Positions 16,653-24,578 of a stretch of DNA of 37,555 nt are shown in pieces (the stretch's first letter is position 1; each line of letters begins with the position of its first letter). The notes below the pieces were generated by a model that was given only the letters and a program-made list of their open reading frames with translations, made no database searches and had not been told where the DNA came from. A program made the translations under genes and the position numbers. Source of the DNA: Spirochaetota bacterium (GTDB taxonomy: Bacteria > Spirochaetota > UBA4802 > JAFGDQ01); the NCBI GenBank assembly GCA_016934735.1, contig JAFGSG010000144.1, positions 1 through 37,555 of the forward strand, read 5' to 3'.

Positions 16653-18626
16653 ATGAATTTGTCAGGCAGACTTTCATCTTTTATCCCGTCCGTATTTTTT
16701 TTTCTCTTTTCTATCCAGACGCTCTCGTATCCATTATACAATAAACTTGTGCTTTTCACTTCCGACAGAGGAGTGCTGGTCTCGAAAGACGGAGGCATAA
16801 GCTGGGACAAGCTTAACACGGGGCTCCCGCGCGGCATTGTGCCGGAAAAAGCGCAGAGCGATAGCGCCGGCAATCTGTATCTGACAACAAGAGCTTCCGG
16901 AATTTTTCGCTTTGATGCCGGCAAGTCAAGATGGGAAGACATCAGCTCTGATCTGTTTATCTCTCCTTTGTCTTCTCCGGGTAAAAAGGTATACAGAAGG
17001 ATATCGGCTTTTGCATTAAGCGCTGATCATGACGGCATAATTACAGCTGCGACAAAGCATGATGTATTCCGCAGGGAGAAAGGCGGCCGGTGGAAAAGTG
17101 TACCGGGATATTCATCCGGAAATTATTACACGGCACTTGCGCTTAATAAAAATGTTTTATATGCCGGTAGTTCTTACAACGGGCTGTCCATGATTTACAA
17201 TTCCCGCGCGTATAATGTGTCATCTGATCTGCCGGGAGAATACTACTCGAAAAATTATTATTTTTATGAAGAGATAGGCTGCATTGACTTTAACGCAAAG
17301 GATACGAATATTATTTTCGCAGGCTTGAATTTTGGAGGGGGAGTCTATGCCTCGCTTAACAGGGGAGGTTCATGGAAGCCGCTTGGTTTCCCAGCTTCAA
17401 AGAACGCGCTTTACAGCATATTCGATATGAAAGTCCACGGCAGCTCGCTTTTTGTATCTTCCGATGCCGGAATATATCGCATGGATAAATATCATAAATG
17501 GCATTCTTTGCACATGGAAGACCTGATGCATAATCTTTCATTAAAAAAAGATAATCTGTCAGTTTTGATAATTAATAACGAAAAGGATTATCCGTCATTA
17601 TTTTATCGTTTAAATTATTTCCGGGAAAAGAAAGATGCTGCGCTTGCAGACAAAGCCCGGGCAAGAAAAGCAATTTATGCCAATGCGTATTCATTAAAAA
17701 AGAATTTATCGTCATATATTGAGACAATAAAGAAATGCGGACTCAATGCGATTGTTATTGATGTTAAGGATGACTGGGGTGATGTTTGTTTTTCTTCCGG
17801 GAACAGAACATCTGTGGAGATCGGCGCAGTAAAAAAGTACTTTGATATAAAATCAATTATAAATACTTTCAGGAAAAATAAAATATATACAATAGCGAGA
17901 ATTGTTGTATTTAAGGATAAGCGGCTCTACGATGCGTACAATAATAAATACGCAGTCCGGGACAAGGTGAGCCTGGCCCCATGGAAGGGCAATCCGCGCG
18001 AATACTGGAATGATCCGTATTCGGACTTTGTAAGAAATTACAATATTGAGGTCGCGGAAGAAGTACAGCAGGCCGGATTTGACGAGATTCAGTTTGACTA
18101 TATCCGGTTTCCTTCAGACGGCCCTATTGAACGTTGCGATTACAGATTTAAGAAAAACAAAGATATATATAAATCGGAAATATTAGCCTTTTTTCTTGAA
18201 GAGGCAAAACTCAGAATTACAATACCTCTTTCGGTTGATATTTATGGATTTAACGGCTGGTTCCGGATGGGAAACAGGATAGGGCAGGATGCTGAAAGAT
18301 TTTCGGAAATAGCAGACATTATCTGCCCCATGGTCTATCCGTCACATTACGGGAGACGTTTTTTCGGGAACATGTCAGAGGCTGAGAAGCCATACAGGAT
18401 AGTATTGGAAAGCGTTAAGAGAGGGCGTATGATTACAATGGATAATGCCGTTATGCGTCCATATCTTCAGGCGTTTAACCTTCTTTCACCGACATGGGGT
18501 CCGGATTATATCAGGAACCAGGCAAAGGCATCCATGGAAGGCGGCTGTGAAGGTTACTCGTTCTGGAACGCGGGCGGTAATTATGATATGCTCAGGAAAG
18601 CAGAAGCCGGTGGAGCAGAGAGATAA
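16653..18626 (+). CDS. Secreted beta-propeller plus DUF4015 glycoside-hydrolase-like protein
   Basis: A probable exported carbohydrate-active or cell-envelope protein of 657 residues. The N-terminus has a hydrophobic signal (FIPSVFFFLFSIQTLSYP). Residues about 30-300 contain BNR/sortilin-like propeller repeats: TSDRGVLVSKDGGISWDKL, GVYASLNRGGSWKPLGF and SDAGIYRMDKYHKW are the clearest. Residues about 340-645 match DUF4015, a putative TIM-barrel glycoside hydrolase: NAIVIDVKDDWGD, YTIARIVVFKD, GFDEIQFDYIRFPSDG with likely acidic active-site residues, SVDIYGFNGW and ICPMVYPSHYG. Substrate and reaction are unproven. It follows the helicase by about 90 bases and converges with the HD-GYP gene. 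Confidence 0.82.
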   Translation: MNLSGRLSSFIPSVFFFLFSIQTLSYPLYNKLVLFTSDRGVLVSKDGGISWDKLNTGLPRGIVPEKAQSDSAGNLYLTTRASGIFRFDAGKSRWEDISSDLFISPLSSPGKKVYRRISAFALSADHDGIITAATKHDVFRREKGGRWKSVPGYSSGNYYTALALNKNVLYAGSSYNGLSMIYNSRAYNVSSDLPGEYYSKNYYFYEEIGCIDFNAKDTNIIFAGLNFGGGVYASLNRGGSWKPLGFPASKNALYSIFDMKVHGSSLFVSSDAGIYRMDKYHKWHSLHMEDLMHNLSLKKDNLSVLIINNEKDYPSLFYRLNYFREKKDAALADKARARKAIYANAYSLKKNLSSYIETIKKCGLNAIVIDVKDDWGDVCFSSGNRTSVEIGAVKKYFDIKSIINTFRKNKIYTIARIVVFKDKRLYDAYNNKYAVRDKVSLAPWKGNPREYWNDPYSDFVRNYNIEVAEEVQQAGFDEIQFDYIRFPSDGPIERCDYRFKKNKDIYKSEILAFFLEEAKLRITIPLSVDIYGFNGWFRMGNRIGQDAERFSEIADIICPMVYPSHYGRRFFGNMSEAEKPYRIVLESVKRGRMITMDNAVMRPYLQAFNLLSPTWGPDYIRNQAKASMEGGCEGYSFWNAGGNYDMLRKAEAGGAER

Positions 18627-18661
18627 CAGATATTGGCTGAAAAGATGGCGGATTTTTTTTT

Positions 18662-19888
18662 CTATTCATCCGGGTATTTGTGCCTGATGGATTCTAAGAG
18701 TTCCAGAGAGTCAAAGAAAACCTCTACAAGTTCAGGATCGAATTTTTTCCCGGAAAGACTTCTTATTTCTTTTAAAACATCCTCGATCTTCCAGGCGTCT
18801 TTATAAACCCGTTTTGAAGATAAAGCGTCATATACATCGGCGAGGGCTGTTATTCTGCCATAGATTGGGATTTCCTCCCCTTTTAACGGGACCGATTTTT
18901 TGTTTACATCATCATTCGAAAGGCTGCCGGCCTTTATGTCAACGCGTCCTGGGTATCCGGTGCCGTCCCAGTTCTCATGATGCGTAAGGGCAATTATTGA
19001 AGCTATTTCATCAAAATCGGATTGAATGTCCCCAAGAAGCTGTGCGCCCTTTAATGAATGGGTTTTCATTATTTCATATTCTTCAGCGGACAGAGGCCCG
19101 GCTTTTTTTAAAATAACGTCGGAGATTGCGACTTTTCCCACATCGTGCAGCATTGCCGCCATTCTCAAAATGTCTTTATTCTTTTCGATTTCTTCTTTAG
19201 AAATTCTTTTTTGCAGTGCCCAGCGTTCATAAAGCTCAACAGCATAAGAAGCCACCCGGTTTACGTGCTGGCTTGTCTCTTTAGGATCGCGGAGTTCTGC
19301 CATGCTTATCATTCTGAGCAGAAGCGCGCGCGTCATTTGCGCCCTCTGCAGTACTATGCTCGCAGTATTTGCAAAATGAAGAACAAAAGGTTCATCTGAC
19401 AAAGGGAACGGTATGATAGTATCTTTTTTGTTTTTCGCATTGATCATTTGAAGAACGCCGATTATTTTCCCTATGTTGTTTTTCATCGGCACAGTAAGCA
19501 CTGATTTTGTCCTGTAACCTGAACTGCGGTCATAAGTTGAGTCAAATTGATACGGGGCGTTTCTTCTGATAGCATATACATCGGGGATATTTAATATTTC
19601 ACCTGTATAGGCTACATAACCTGCTATTGAATTTTTGTTAATATCGACAGTGAAAGACGCATAGGGCAGTTTTTGTCCCGGAAGCAATTCTTTTTGCTGC
19701 GTATCGTTTTGCGAATAACTGAATTCAAGCTTATCGCTCCTGCAGATATATATTGAACCTGCATCAGCGGTAACAACTTTTCTTGCTTCAAGCAGTATTC
19801 TCTGCAGAAGTATGTCCATATCCTGTATGCTGTTTAACTCAGCGCCCAGGCGGATTATTTCATTAAGACGTTCTGTTTCACTGTGCAT
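18662..19888 (-). CDS. GAF plus HD-GYP domain protein, likely c-di-GMP phosphodiesterase
   Basis: Predicted to hydrolyse cyclic di-GMP in response to a small-molecule signal. Residues about 10-175 of 408 form a GAF sensor domain (ILLEARKVVTADAGSIYICR...IAGYVAYTGEILNIPDVYA...GVLQMINAKNK). The HD-GYP domain covers about 200-395. The metal ligands are in LHDVGKVAISD (HD at about 249) and MKTHSLKGAQLL. The defining HHENWDGTGYPG lies at about 300-311, and ITALADVYDALSSKRVYKDAW is complete. The active site therefore looks intact. No membrane segment is visible. The start lacks a clear ribosome site. It lies beside two GGDEF proteins, so synthesis and breakdown of the same messenger are encoded together, separated by the inverted-repeat element at 20090-20268. 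Confidence 0.92.
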   Translation of the reverse strand: MHSETERLNEIIRLGAELNSIQDMDILLQRILLEARKVVTADAGSIYICRSDKLEFSYSQNDTQQKELLPGQKLPYASFTVDINKNSIAGYVAYTGEILNIPDVYAIRRNAPYQFDSTYDRSSGYRTKSVLTVPMKNNIGKIIGVLQMINAKNKKDTIIPFPLSDEPFVLHFANTASIVLQRAQMTRALLLRMISMAELRDPKETSQHVNRVASYAVELYERWALQKRISKEEIEKNKDILRMAAMLHDVGKVAISDVILKKAGPLSAEEYEIMKTHSLKGAQLLGDIQSDFDEIASIIALTHHENWDGTGYPGRVDIKAGSLSNDDVNKKSVPLKGEEIPIYGRITALADVYDALSSKRVYKDAWKIEDVLKEIRSLSGKKFDPELVEVFFDSLELLESIRHKYPDE

Positions 19889-20330
19889 TTTTATGATTCT
19901 TAATATTTATAATACAATGATTTCAAAACAATCATTCCAACCGGAAAGGCAGCTAAGATTTGCTTCATGTTAATTATACATGACGGCTGAATAAAATTTT
20001 GCGTTAGTATTGCCGGTTATTATAATATTCGGCATTATCGGTGAAGATAGTATAGAAGAAAAATACAGGAAAATTAATGATATTTACACTAAGAACATAT
20101 TTCAGTAGGTGTTTTGATATGATCTGACTGGATAATATCTATGGAGCAGGCGATACGGATGTCGCCGGAACCGCGTAAAACAGGATGTTTTTTACGCGGT
20201 TCCGGAATAGATATTATTCAGTCAGATCATAAGCGGTGATTTCTGATGCCTACTGAAATAGGCTCTAAATTGAAGGAATCGCACATGACGATATTTCGAT
20301 TATTGCTGGTATTATTTATGGATGGAGTTG
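19889..20330. other. Intergenic stretch holding a 179-bp palindromic element
   Basis: About 440 bases between two minus-strand c-di-GMP genes. The first 200 bases must contain the HD-GYP promoter (several AT-rich -10-like strings on the minus strand, none decisive). The rest is occupied by the element at 20090-20268. No gene seen. Confidence 0.6.
20090..20268. repeat. Palindromic MITE-like element with nested inverted repeats, copy 1 (complete)
   Basis: Terminal inverted repeats of about 20 bp mark the ends (20090-20109, core TATTTCAGTAGG; 20249-20268, core CCTACTGAAATA). Inside lies a 24-bp inverted repeat (20119-20142 and 20207-20230, beginning ATGATCTGACTG) with one mismatch. These enclose a 64-bp core (20143-20206). 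The core has two hairpins of its own: GGCGA-TACGGATG-TCGCC and a 16-bp stem CCGGAACCGCGTAAAA with its complement. It encodes nothing. A second copy begins at 37411; there the outer parts are in the same order, but the 64-bp core is reversed. Confidence 0.85.
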
Positions 20331-21293
20331 TTATTCGATATAAGCGACTTTGTTTCTGCCTGTTTTTTTTGCCTGATACAGGGAAGCATCCGCTTTTTCT
20401 TTAAATGCGGCAAGTTCTGTTGCAGTATCCGGGAATGAGCTTATCCCGATGCTGATTGTAAGGGTAGTCTTTTCCCCGTTGAAGTGTCTGGAAAAATCGT
20501 GCTGTTCCACATCTGCACGGATCTGTTCGGCTATTATCACCGCATTTTTTAAATCAGTTTCGGGAAGAAGAATGGAATATTCGTCGCCACCGTATCTGCC
20601 GATGATTCCATGCCTGCTTATAATATTTTTTATAAGGTTAACGAGCTCACTTAAAATATTATTACCGGTTTCGTGGCCGTAGTTTTCATTAATATCCCTG
20701 AAATTATCCAGGTCAAACATCAGGAATGAAAGAGGTTTGTTGTTGCTTTTAGAAATGTAGAAGAAATTTTCAAGAGCATCATCAAGGAATGCTCTGTTAT
20801 AGAGGCCTGTCAGTTCATCTGTTATTACCCGTCTGCTTGCGTTTTCTCCCCACTGAACAACGTCTGCCAGGAATTTGTTCGAATTACGGAGCTGGTGGAT
20901 TGTCATACTTAAAAGCTGGGATATGAATTTTATGGCAATACCTGAACTGTTTTCAATTAGTTCCAGTATCTTTTTCCCGGAAATAATAAGCAGATCACTC
21001 TCTTCTGCAGCATAAAAAGTATCAAAAGGAAGTTTGTATCCGAATAGGGAAATCTCCCCGAAGAAATCTCCGGTTTCATATTCGTCGCGTTTTCTATTGA
21101 TATTGCCCGGTAGATTAAGCGTGCTGACTATTTTTCCATTTAACACAATATAGAGTTCTTTACTTATGTTGTTCCGGGATGCAATAATTTCATCTTTTTT
21201 GTAACTTTTATAAGAAAAATACTTTTTAAGTAAATCAAGTTCGTCGTTATTAAACGATTTAAAAATATTTAGATTTTTCAGCTGTTCTTTCAT
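20331..21293 (-). CDS. Cyclic-nucleotide-binding plus GGDEF protein, likely active diguanylate cyclase
   Basis: Predicted to make cyclic di-GMP from two GTP under control of an N-terminal cNMP-binding-like domain. Residues about 8-125 of 320 form the cupin-like cNMP fold (YIVLNGKIVSTL...GDFFGEISLFGYKLPF). A helical linker leads to the GGDEF domain (about 160-318): DELTGLYNRAFLDDAL, FDLDNFRDINENYGHETGNN, and the catalytic GRYGGDEYSILLP with GGDEY at about 235-239, an accepted variant. The inhibitory RxxD site expected five residues before the motif is absent (SRHG instead), so feedback inhibition by product is probably missing. It lies 6 bases downstream of its paralogue in one operon. Confidence 0.88.
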   Translation of the reverse strand: MKEQLKNLNIFKSFNNDELDLLKKYFSYKSYKKDEIIASRNNISKELYIVLNGKIVSTLNLPGNINRKRDEYETGDFFGEISLFGYKLPFDTFYAAEESDLLIISGKKILELIENSSGIAIKFISQLLSMTIHQLRNSNKFLADVVQWGENASRRVITDELTGLYNRAFLDDALENFFYISKSNNKPLSFLMFDLDNFRDINENYGHETGNNILSELVNLIKNIISRHGIIGRYGGDEYSILLPETDLKNAVIIAEQIRADVEQHDFSRHFNGEKTTLTISIGISSFPDTATELAAFKEKADASLYQAKKTGRNKVAYIE

Positions 21294-21299
21294 ATCTGA

Positions 21300-22268
21300 T
21301 TATATTATTATGCGGTTTCCGCCTGCTTCCCAGGCATTAAACATTCTTTTGTGCGCGGTTTCAACAAGCAACTTGCTGTTGTCTGCATCTTCCGGAAATA
21401 AAGAGATGCCGATGCTTACCTTGAGTTTTATATTTTTCGGAATTTTAAATTTTGTCAGATCTATCATTTTAAATGTTTTACTTATCTCTTTCGCTCTCTC
21501 TATTGAATTTTTTTTATCGGTATTTAATAATATAGCTGCGAATTCGTTTCCTCTGTATCTCACTCCAATGTCGTTTTCTCTGAGTTCTGACTGTAGAAAT
21601 ATTGCCATCAGATTTAAAACGTGATCTCCGGTTTCGTGCCCGTATTTATCATTTATTATTTTAAAGTTATCGGGTTTAATCATTAAAAGAGCAGCGCTTT
21701 TGTCGAGATTAGGCAGAAGATTGACAAAATCTTCATTTAAATAGGTCTGATTATAAAGTCCGGTCATTTTATCGCACAGAAGCTGTTTGTGCAGGTCATG
21801 AAGCCAGTGGCTTTTTTCCTGAAGCAGATTATTGACGTTCCAGATTCTCTCTGAAATAATACCCAGAAGCCTGTATAACATCTGCGCCGAAATATATGGG
21901 TGCTTTGAAAATATTTCTTCTGTATTATATTTTTTTGCCGGGAAACGCAGCAGTACTGTTTTCTCTTCCGTAAAGGCCGAAGCGCTGCGGTTTATTCTGC
22001 CGAAAAAATCCAATTCGCCGAACGATTCACCGGAAATTATTTGCGCGATCTGAACATCAGTTTCGCTTTCAATTTCAATAATGCCGACGCGCCCTTCGCT
22101 TACAACATACATATCTTCCGCGGCAGATCCCTGGCTGAAGATAAAGTCTCCTTTTGAGAGACGTATGAATTCACTGTATTTGGCGATGTTATCCAGCTCG
22201 TATTCCCGTAGCTGTGAAAACATATCAACTTTTCTTAATAGTTCTACTTTTGCTTCATGAACTGCCAT
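21300..22268 (-). CDS. Cyclic-nucleotide-binding plus degenerate GGDEF protein, possible c-di-GMP receptor
   Basis: A paralogue of the next gene with the same two-domain layout over 322 residues. The cNMP-binding domain (about 10-130) is clear: DFIFSQGSAAEDMYVVSEGR and GESFGELDFFGRINRSA. The GGDEF domain (about 165-320) keeps DKMTGLYNQTYLNEDF and DNFKIINDKYGHETGDHVL. The signature is RGNEF instead of GGDEF (about 237-241), losing a Gly and the metal-binding Asp, so cyclase activity is unlikely. The RxxD inhibitory site (RENDIGVRY) sits exactly five residues before the motif and is intact. Degenerate GGDEF domains with intact I-sites are known c-di-GMP receptors, so this is probably a sensor or effector rather than an enzyme. 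Confidence 0.87.
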   Translation of the reverse strand: MAVHEAKVELLRKVDMFSQLREYELDNIAKYSEFIRLSKGDFIFSQGSAAEDMYVVSEGRVGIIEIESETDVQIAQIISGESFGELDFFGRINRSASAFTEEKTVLLRFPAKKYNTEEIFSKHPYISAQMLYRLLGIISERIWNVNNLLQEKSHWLHDLHKQLLCDKMTGLYNQTYLNEDFVNLLPNLDKSAALLMIKPDNFKIINDKYGHETGDHVLNLMAIFLQSELRENDIGVRYRGNEFAAILLNTDKKNSIERAKEISKTFKMIDLTKFKIPKNIKLKVSIGISLFPEDADNSKLLVETAHKRMFNAWEAGGNRIII

Positions 22269-22598
22269 AAGATAATTTTTAATTATAGAAAATACTTTAT
22301 TGATTTAATGATCAGACTAATTATAAGATAAAAAACTCAATTTCAACTAGTTGTCAATAGGTTTTTTCGAATGTTTTTCCGTAAAATTCCCCTTGATTTT
22401 TTCAATATGTTTATTAGGATTATTTGCTTTATCGTAATTATATTTACGTTAGGGCTGAACAGTTGCTGGAAAACATTGTCACCAATAAACAATCCTATTA
22501 AATAAAATTACACGATAATTTTATTTATATTTACATCTTATAACAATGTTAACACAATATATACCATGATATATATTTATTTATAGAGGTATAAAATA
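22269..22598. other. Divergent intergenic stretch between the GGDEF operon and vapB
   Basis: About 330 very A+T-rich bases between divergent genes, so it must carry promoters for both. I see one candidate operator (22557-22576) and no gene. A partial AATAAACAATCCTATTAA / TGTTTATTAGGATTATT similarity (about 22409-22505) is too imperfect to name. Confidence 0.5.
22557..22576. promoter_or_regulatory. Candidate VapB operator
   Basis: ATATATACCATGATATATAT is a 20-bp palindrome with a single mismatched pair, ending 22 bases before the vapB start. VapBC complexes usually repress their own promoter through such inverted repeats. An AGAGG ribosome site follows closely. Confidence 0.4.
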
Positions 22599-22829
22599 AT
22601 GCAAACTGCAAAACTTTTCCAGAATGGACGAAGTCAAGCTGTTAGGCTTCCTAAAGAATTTAAATTCAATGGCGATGAAGTCTATATCCAAAAACACGGT
22701 GAAGCTGTAATTCTCATCCCGCATGCAAAGGCCTGGAAAGTATTTTTTGAAGGTCTTAATGAATTCTCCGATGATTTTATGAAGGAAGGAAGAGATCAGG
22801 GTAAAAATCAAGAAAGAGAAGAACTCTGA
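22599..22829 (+). CDS. vapB: VapB-type antitoxin (SpoVT/AbrB fold)
   Basis: A 76-residue antitoxin and autorepressor. Its N-terminal half is a swapped-hairpin DNA-binding domain with the hallmark FQNGRSQAVRLPKEF (residues 7-21), continued by DEVYIQKHGEAVILIP. The C-terminal tail is polar and charged (EFSDDFMKEGRDQGKNQEREEL), as expected for the part that wraps the toxin. The stop overlaps the vapC start as TGATG, the standard coupled layout. Because the toxin gene carries a nonsense codon, the antitoxin may now be an orphan that still regulates this promoter, or could neutralise other VapC toxins. Confidence 0.9.
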   Translation: MQTAKLFQNGRSQAVRLPKEFKFNGDEVYIQKHGEAVILIPHAKAWKVFFEGLNEFSDDFMKEGRDQGKNQEREEL

Positions 22830-23233
22830 TGTACCTGCTGGATATAAATATCTGCCTTTATGCAATCAATAAAAAGCCGGAGCTGGTTCTGAATAGAATA
22901 AAAAAAGAAATTCACAAAGGTGTTTATATTTCAACTTTAACGATTGCTGAGCTTGAATATGGAGTTGAAAACAGCTCTTGAATTGAATCAAATCGAGTTG
23001 CATTAATCAAATTTCTATCAGTTTTTAATACCCTTGCTTTTGATGACTTTGACCCGATACCCTATGGCAGATTAAAATCAAAACTTAAAAAAGCCGGCAG
23101 TCTAATCGGCCCCATTGACATGTTACTTACAGCACAAGCGATTAGCAAAAACTTAATTCTAGTTACAAATAACACTAAAGAATTTGAACGAATCAATGGT
23201 CTTAAAATAGAAGATTGGACACTACCGTTATAG
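22829..23233 (+). pseudogene. vapC: VapC-type PIN-domain ribonuclease toxin with an in-frame stop
   Basis: The reading frame coupled to vapB encodes a 134-codon PIN protein interrupted only at codon 51 by TGA (22979-22981). The rest is intact on both sides: MYLLDINICLYAI with catalytic Asp5, TIAELEYG with Glu41, then after the stop FDPIPYGRLKSKLKKAGSLIG, PIDMLLTAQA with Asp97, and ILVTNNTKEFER with the terminal Thr-Asn-Asn. A single C-to-T change from CGA (Arg) would explain the stop, giving ENSSRIESN. Other genes here end in TGA, so TGA is a normal stop. No usable internal start gives a complete catalytic set, so the toxin is probably dead, recently, unless this is a sequence error. Confidence 0.85.
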
Positions 23234-23244
23234 AAAATAAATAA

Positions 23245-24474
23245 ATGCTGAAACAAGTAATTCTATCGGTTATACTGGTTCTATTGTCTTTATGCTGCGA
23301 TACCAGCTCTGAAATTCAATTAACTTTCTTGGGCGATGTTATCCCTCATTCCCTGATCAGAACCGCCGGGGAGCAGAAAGAAGGTTATGCTTTTCTGCTT
23401 TCTCCTTTAAAAGAACTTGACCTGAAGAAAAGTATGAATTTCTGCAACATCGAAACCGGAATTATTCATAAACCGTATCCGGTAAAGGAATTATACTTTT
23501 CCGCAAAGCCTGGCCTGATCAGGGCGCTGGAGGAAAATTATATATTTAATTTTATAATTGCCAATAATCACATGCTGGATTTTGGCGCTGGTTTTTTTAA
23601 AGATACTCTAATAAATATGAAGGATAAGTCATTTACCGGGTATACTGTTAGCGGCAAATTACATTTGAAAGTGATTCATGTTGCGGAGAATCCGGCCTTA
23701 AGTATTGGATTAACCGGATTTACCCAGCTTTTAAACAGGCCGGAATTTTTAAATGATAAACCGCCCGTTGCGTATTTTCCAAAATTGAATAAGGATTTAC
23801 TGAAGCAGATCGGAGAGATGAAGAAAAAGGCCGCCTTTTTAATTGTGTCGGTTCACTGGGGTAATGAGTATGATCCACTGCCGGGCAGAGAGCAGAGAAG
23901 AGATGCGAGACTTTTAATCGATGCAGGAGCAGACATAGTCTGGGGGCATCATCCTCATGTAATTGAGCCATTTGAGATATATAAGGGAAAACTCATACTT
24001 TATTCCTGCGGTAATTTCTTTACAGGGCAGGCACACCGCGATTATCTGCCTTCGGATTCGGCCGCCTATAATTCCAATTATTTTTTTTCAAGAGGTATCC
24101 CGATTATCAGGGCTGTTTACAGGAATAATTCATTAAGCAAAATTATCCTGATATCTTATTTCCAATTTAATGATGGCTTTAAAAATATTAGCAAAGATAA
24201 GAGGTGTACTTTTATTTATCCGATAGATGATTTTTTAAGTTTAGCGAAAAATTACAGTTCAGCGATACAGAAAAACTCATTAAATCAGCATGAAAAAATT
24301 CTGATTGAATTGATCGGGAAGAAGCCGGCTATTGTCAATTCAGTAAAACAAACCGGGGAATTTATGCGTAAATATTTTTTTTATTATAATAAGCTGCCGG
24401 TCATCAGGTCCGGCAATCAGCATATTGTAAAAATTGAAATAAAAAAGCAGGATAATAATAAAAAAAATTTTTAA
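23245..24474 (+). CDS. CapA-family (PGA_cap) metallophosphatase-like envelope protein
   Basis: A 409-residue protein of the CapA/PgsA poly-gamma-glutamate synthesis family, which has a calcineurin-like metallophosphatase fold. Motifs in order are LTFLGDVIPHS (Asp31), NIETG (Glu70), ANNHMLDFG (about 107-109), VSVHWGNEYDPLP (about 203) and WGHHPHVIEPFE (about 233), then LILYSCGNFFTG. The first 16 residues are hydrophobic and end in SLCC, which could be a relaxed lipobox; a surface-facing lipoprotein is likely. No capB/capC ligase genes are nearby, so a role in polyglutamate capsule is doubtful and many stand-alone CapA proteins have unknown substrates. It starts 11 bases after the vapC remnant. 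Confidence 0.87.
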   Translation: MLKQVILSVILVLLSLCCDTSSEIQLTFLGDVIPHSLIRTAGEQKEGYAFLLSPLKELDLKKSMNFCNIETGIIHKPYPVKELYFSAKPGLIRALEENYIFNFIIANNHMLDFGAGFFKDTLINMKDKSFTGYTVSGKLHLKVIHVAENPALSIGLTGFTQLLNRPEFLNDKPPVAYFPKLNKDLLKQIGEMKKKAAFLIVSVHWGNEYDPLPGREQRRDARLLIDAGADIVWGHHPHVIEPFEIYKGKLILYSCGNFFTGQAHRDYLPSDSAAYNSNYFFSRGIPIIRAVYRNNSLSKIILISYFQFNDGFKNISKDKRCTFIYPIDDFLSLAKNYSSAIQKNSLNQHEKILIELIGKKPAIVNSVKQTGEFMRKYFFYYNKLPVIRSGNQHIVKIEIKKQDNNKKNF

Positions 24475-24578
24475 ATGAAAGATTATTGACACTATACATA
24501 TGATTATTTTTGATTATATTTTAGTTGTAGATTACTATAATTACAGAATATTTGAAAATTTTGTTTTGAGGTTGTTTA

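Noticed and set aside
22979-22981. TGA in vapC as a recoded sense codon
   Set aside because: vapB and other genes here use TGA as a normal stop, there is no selenocysteine-type hairpin immediately after it, and the family has no Cys/Sec at this position.
24486-24491. TTGACA upstream of xdhC
   Set aside because: No -10 box at 15-19 bases; reported neither as a promoter nor as a site.
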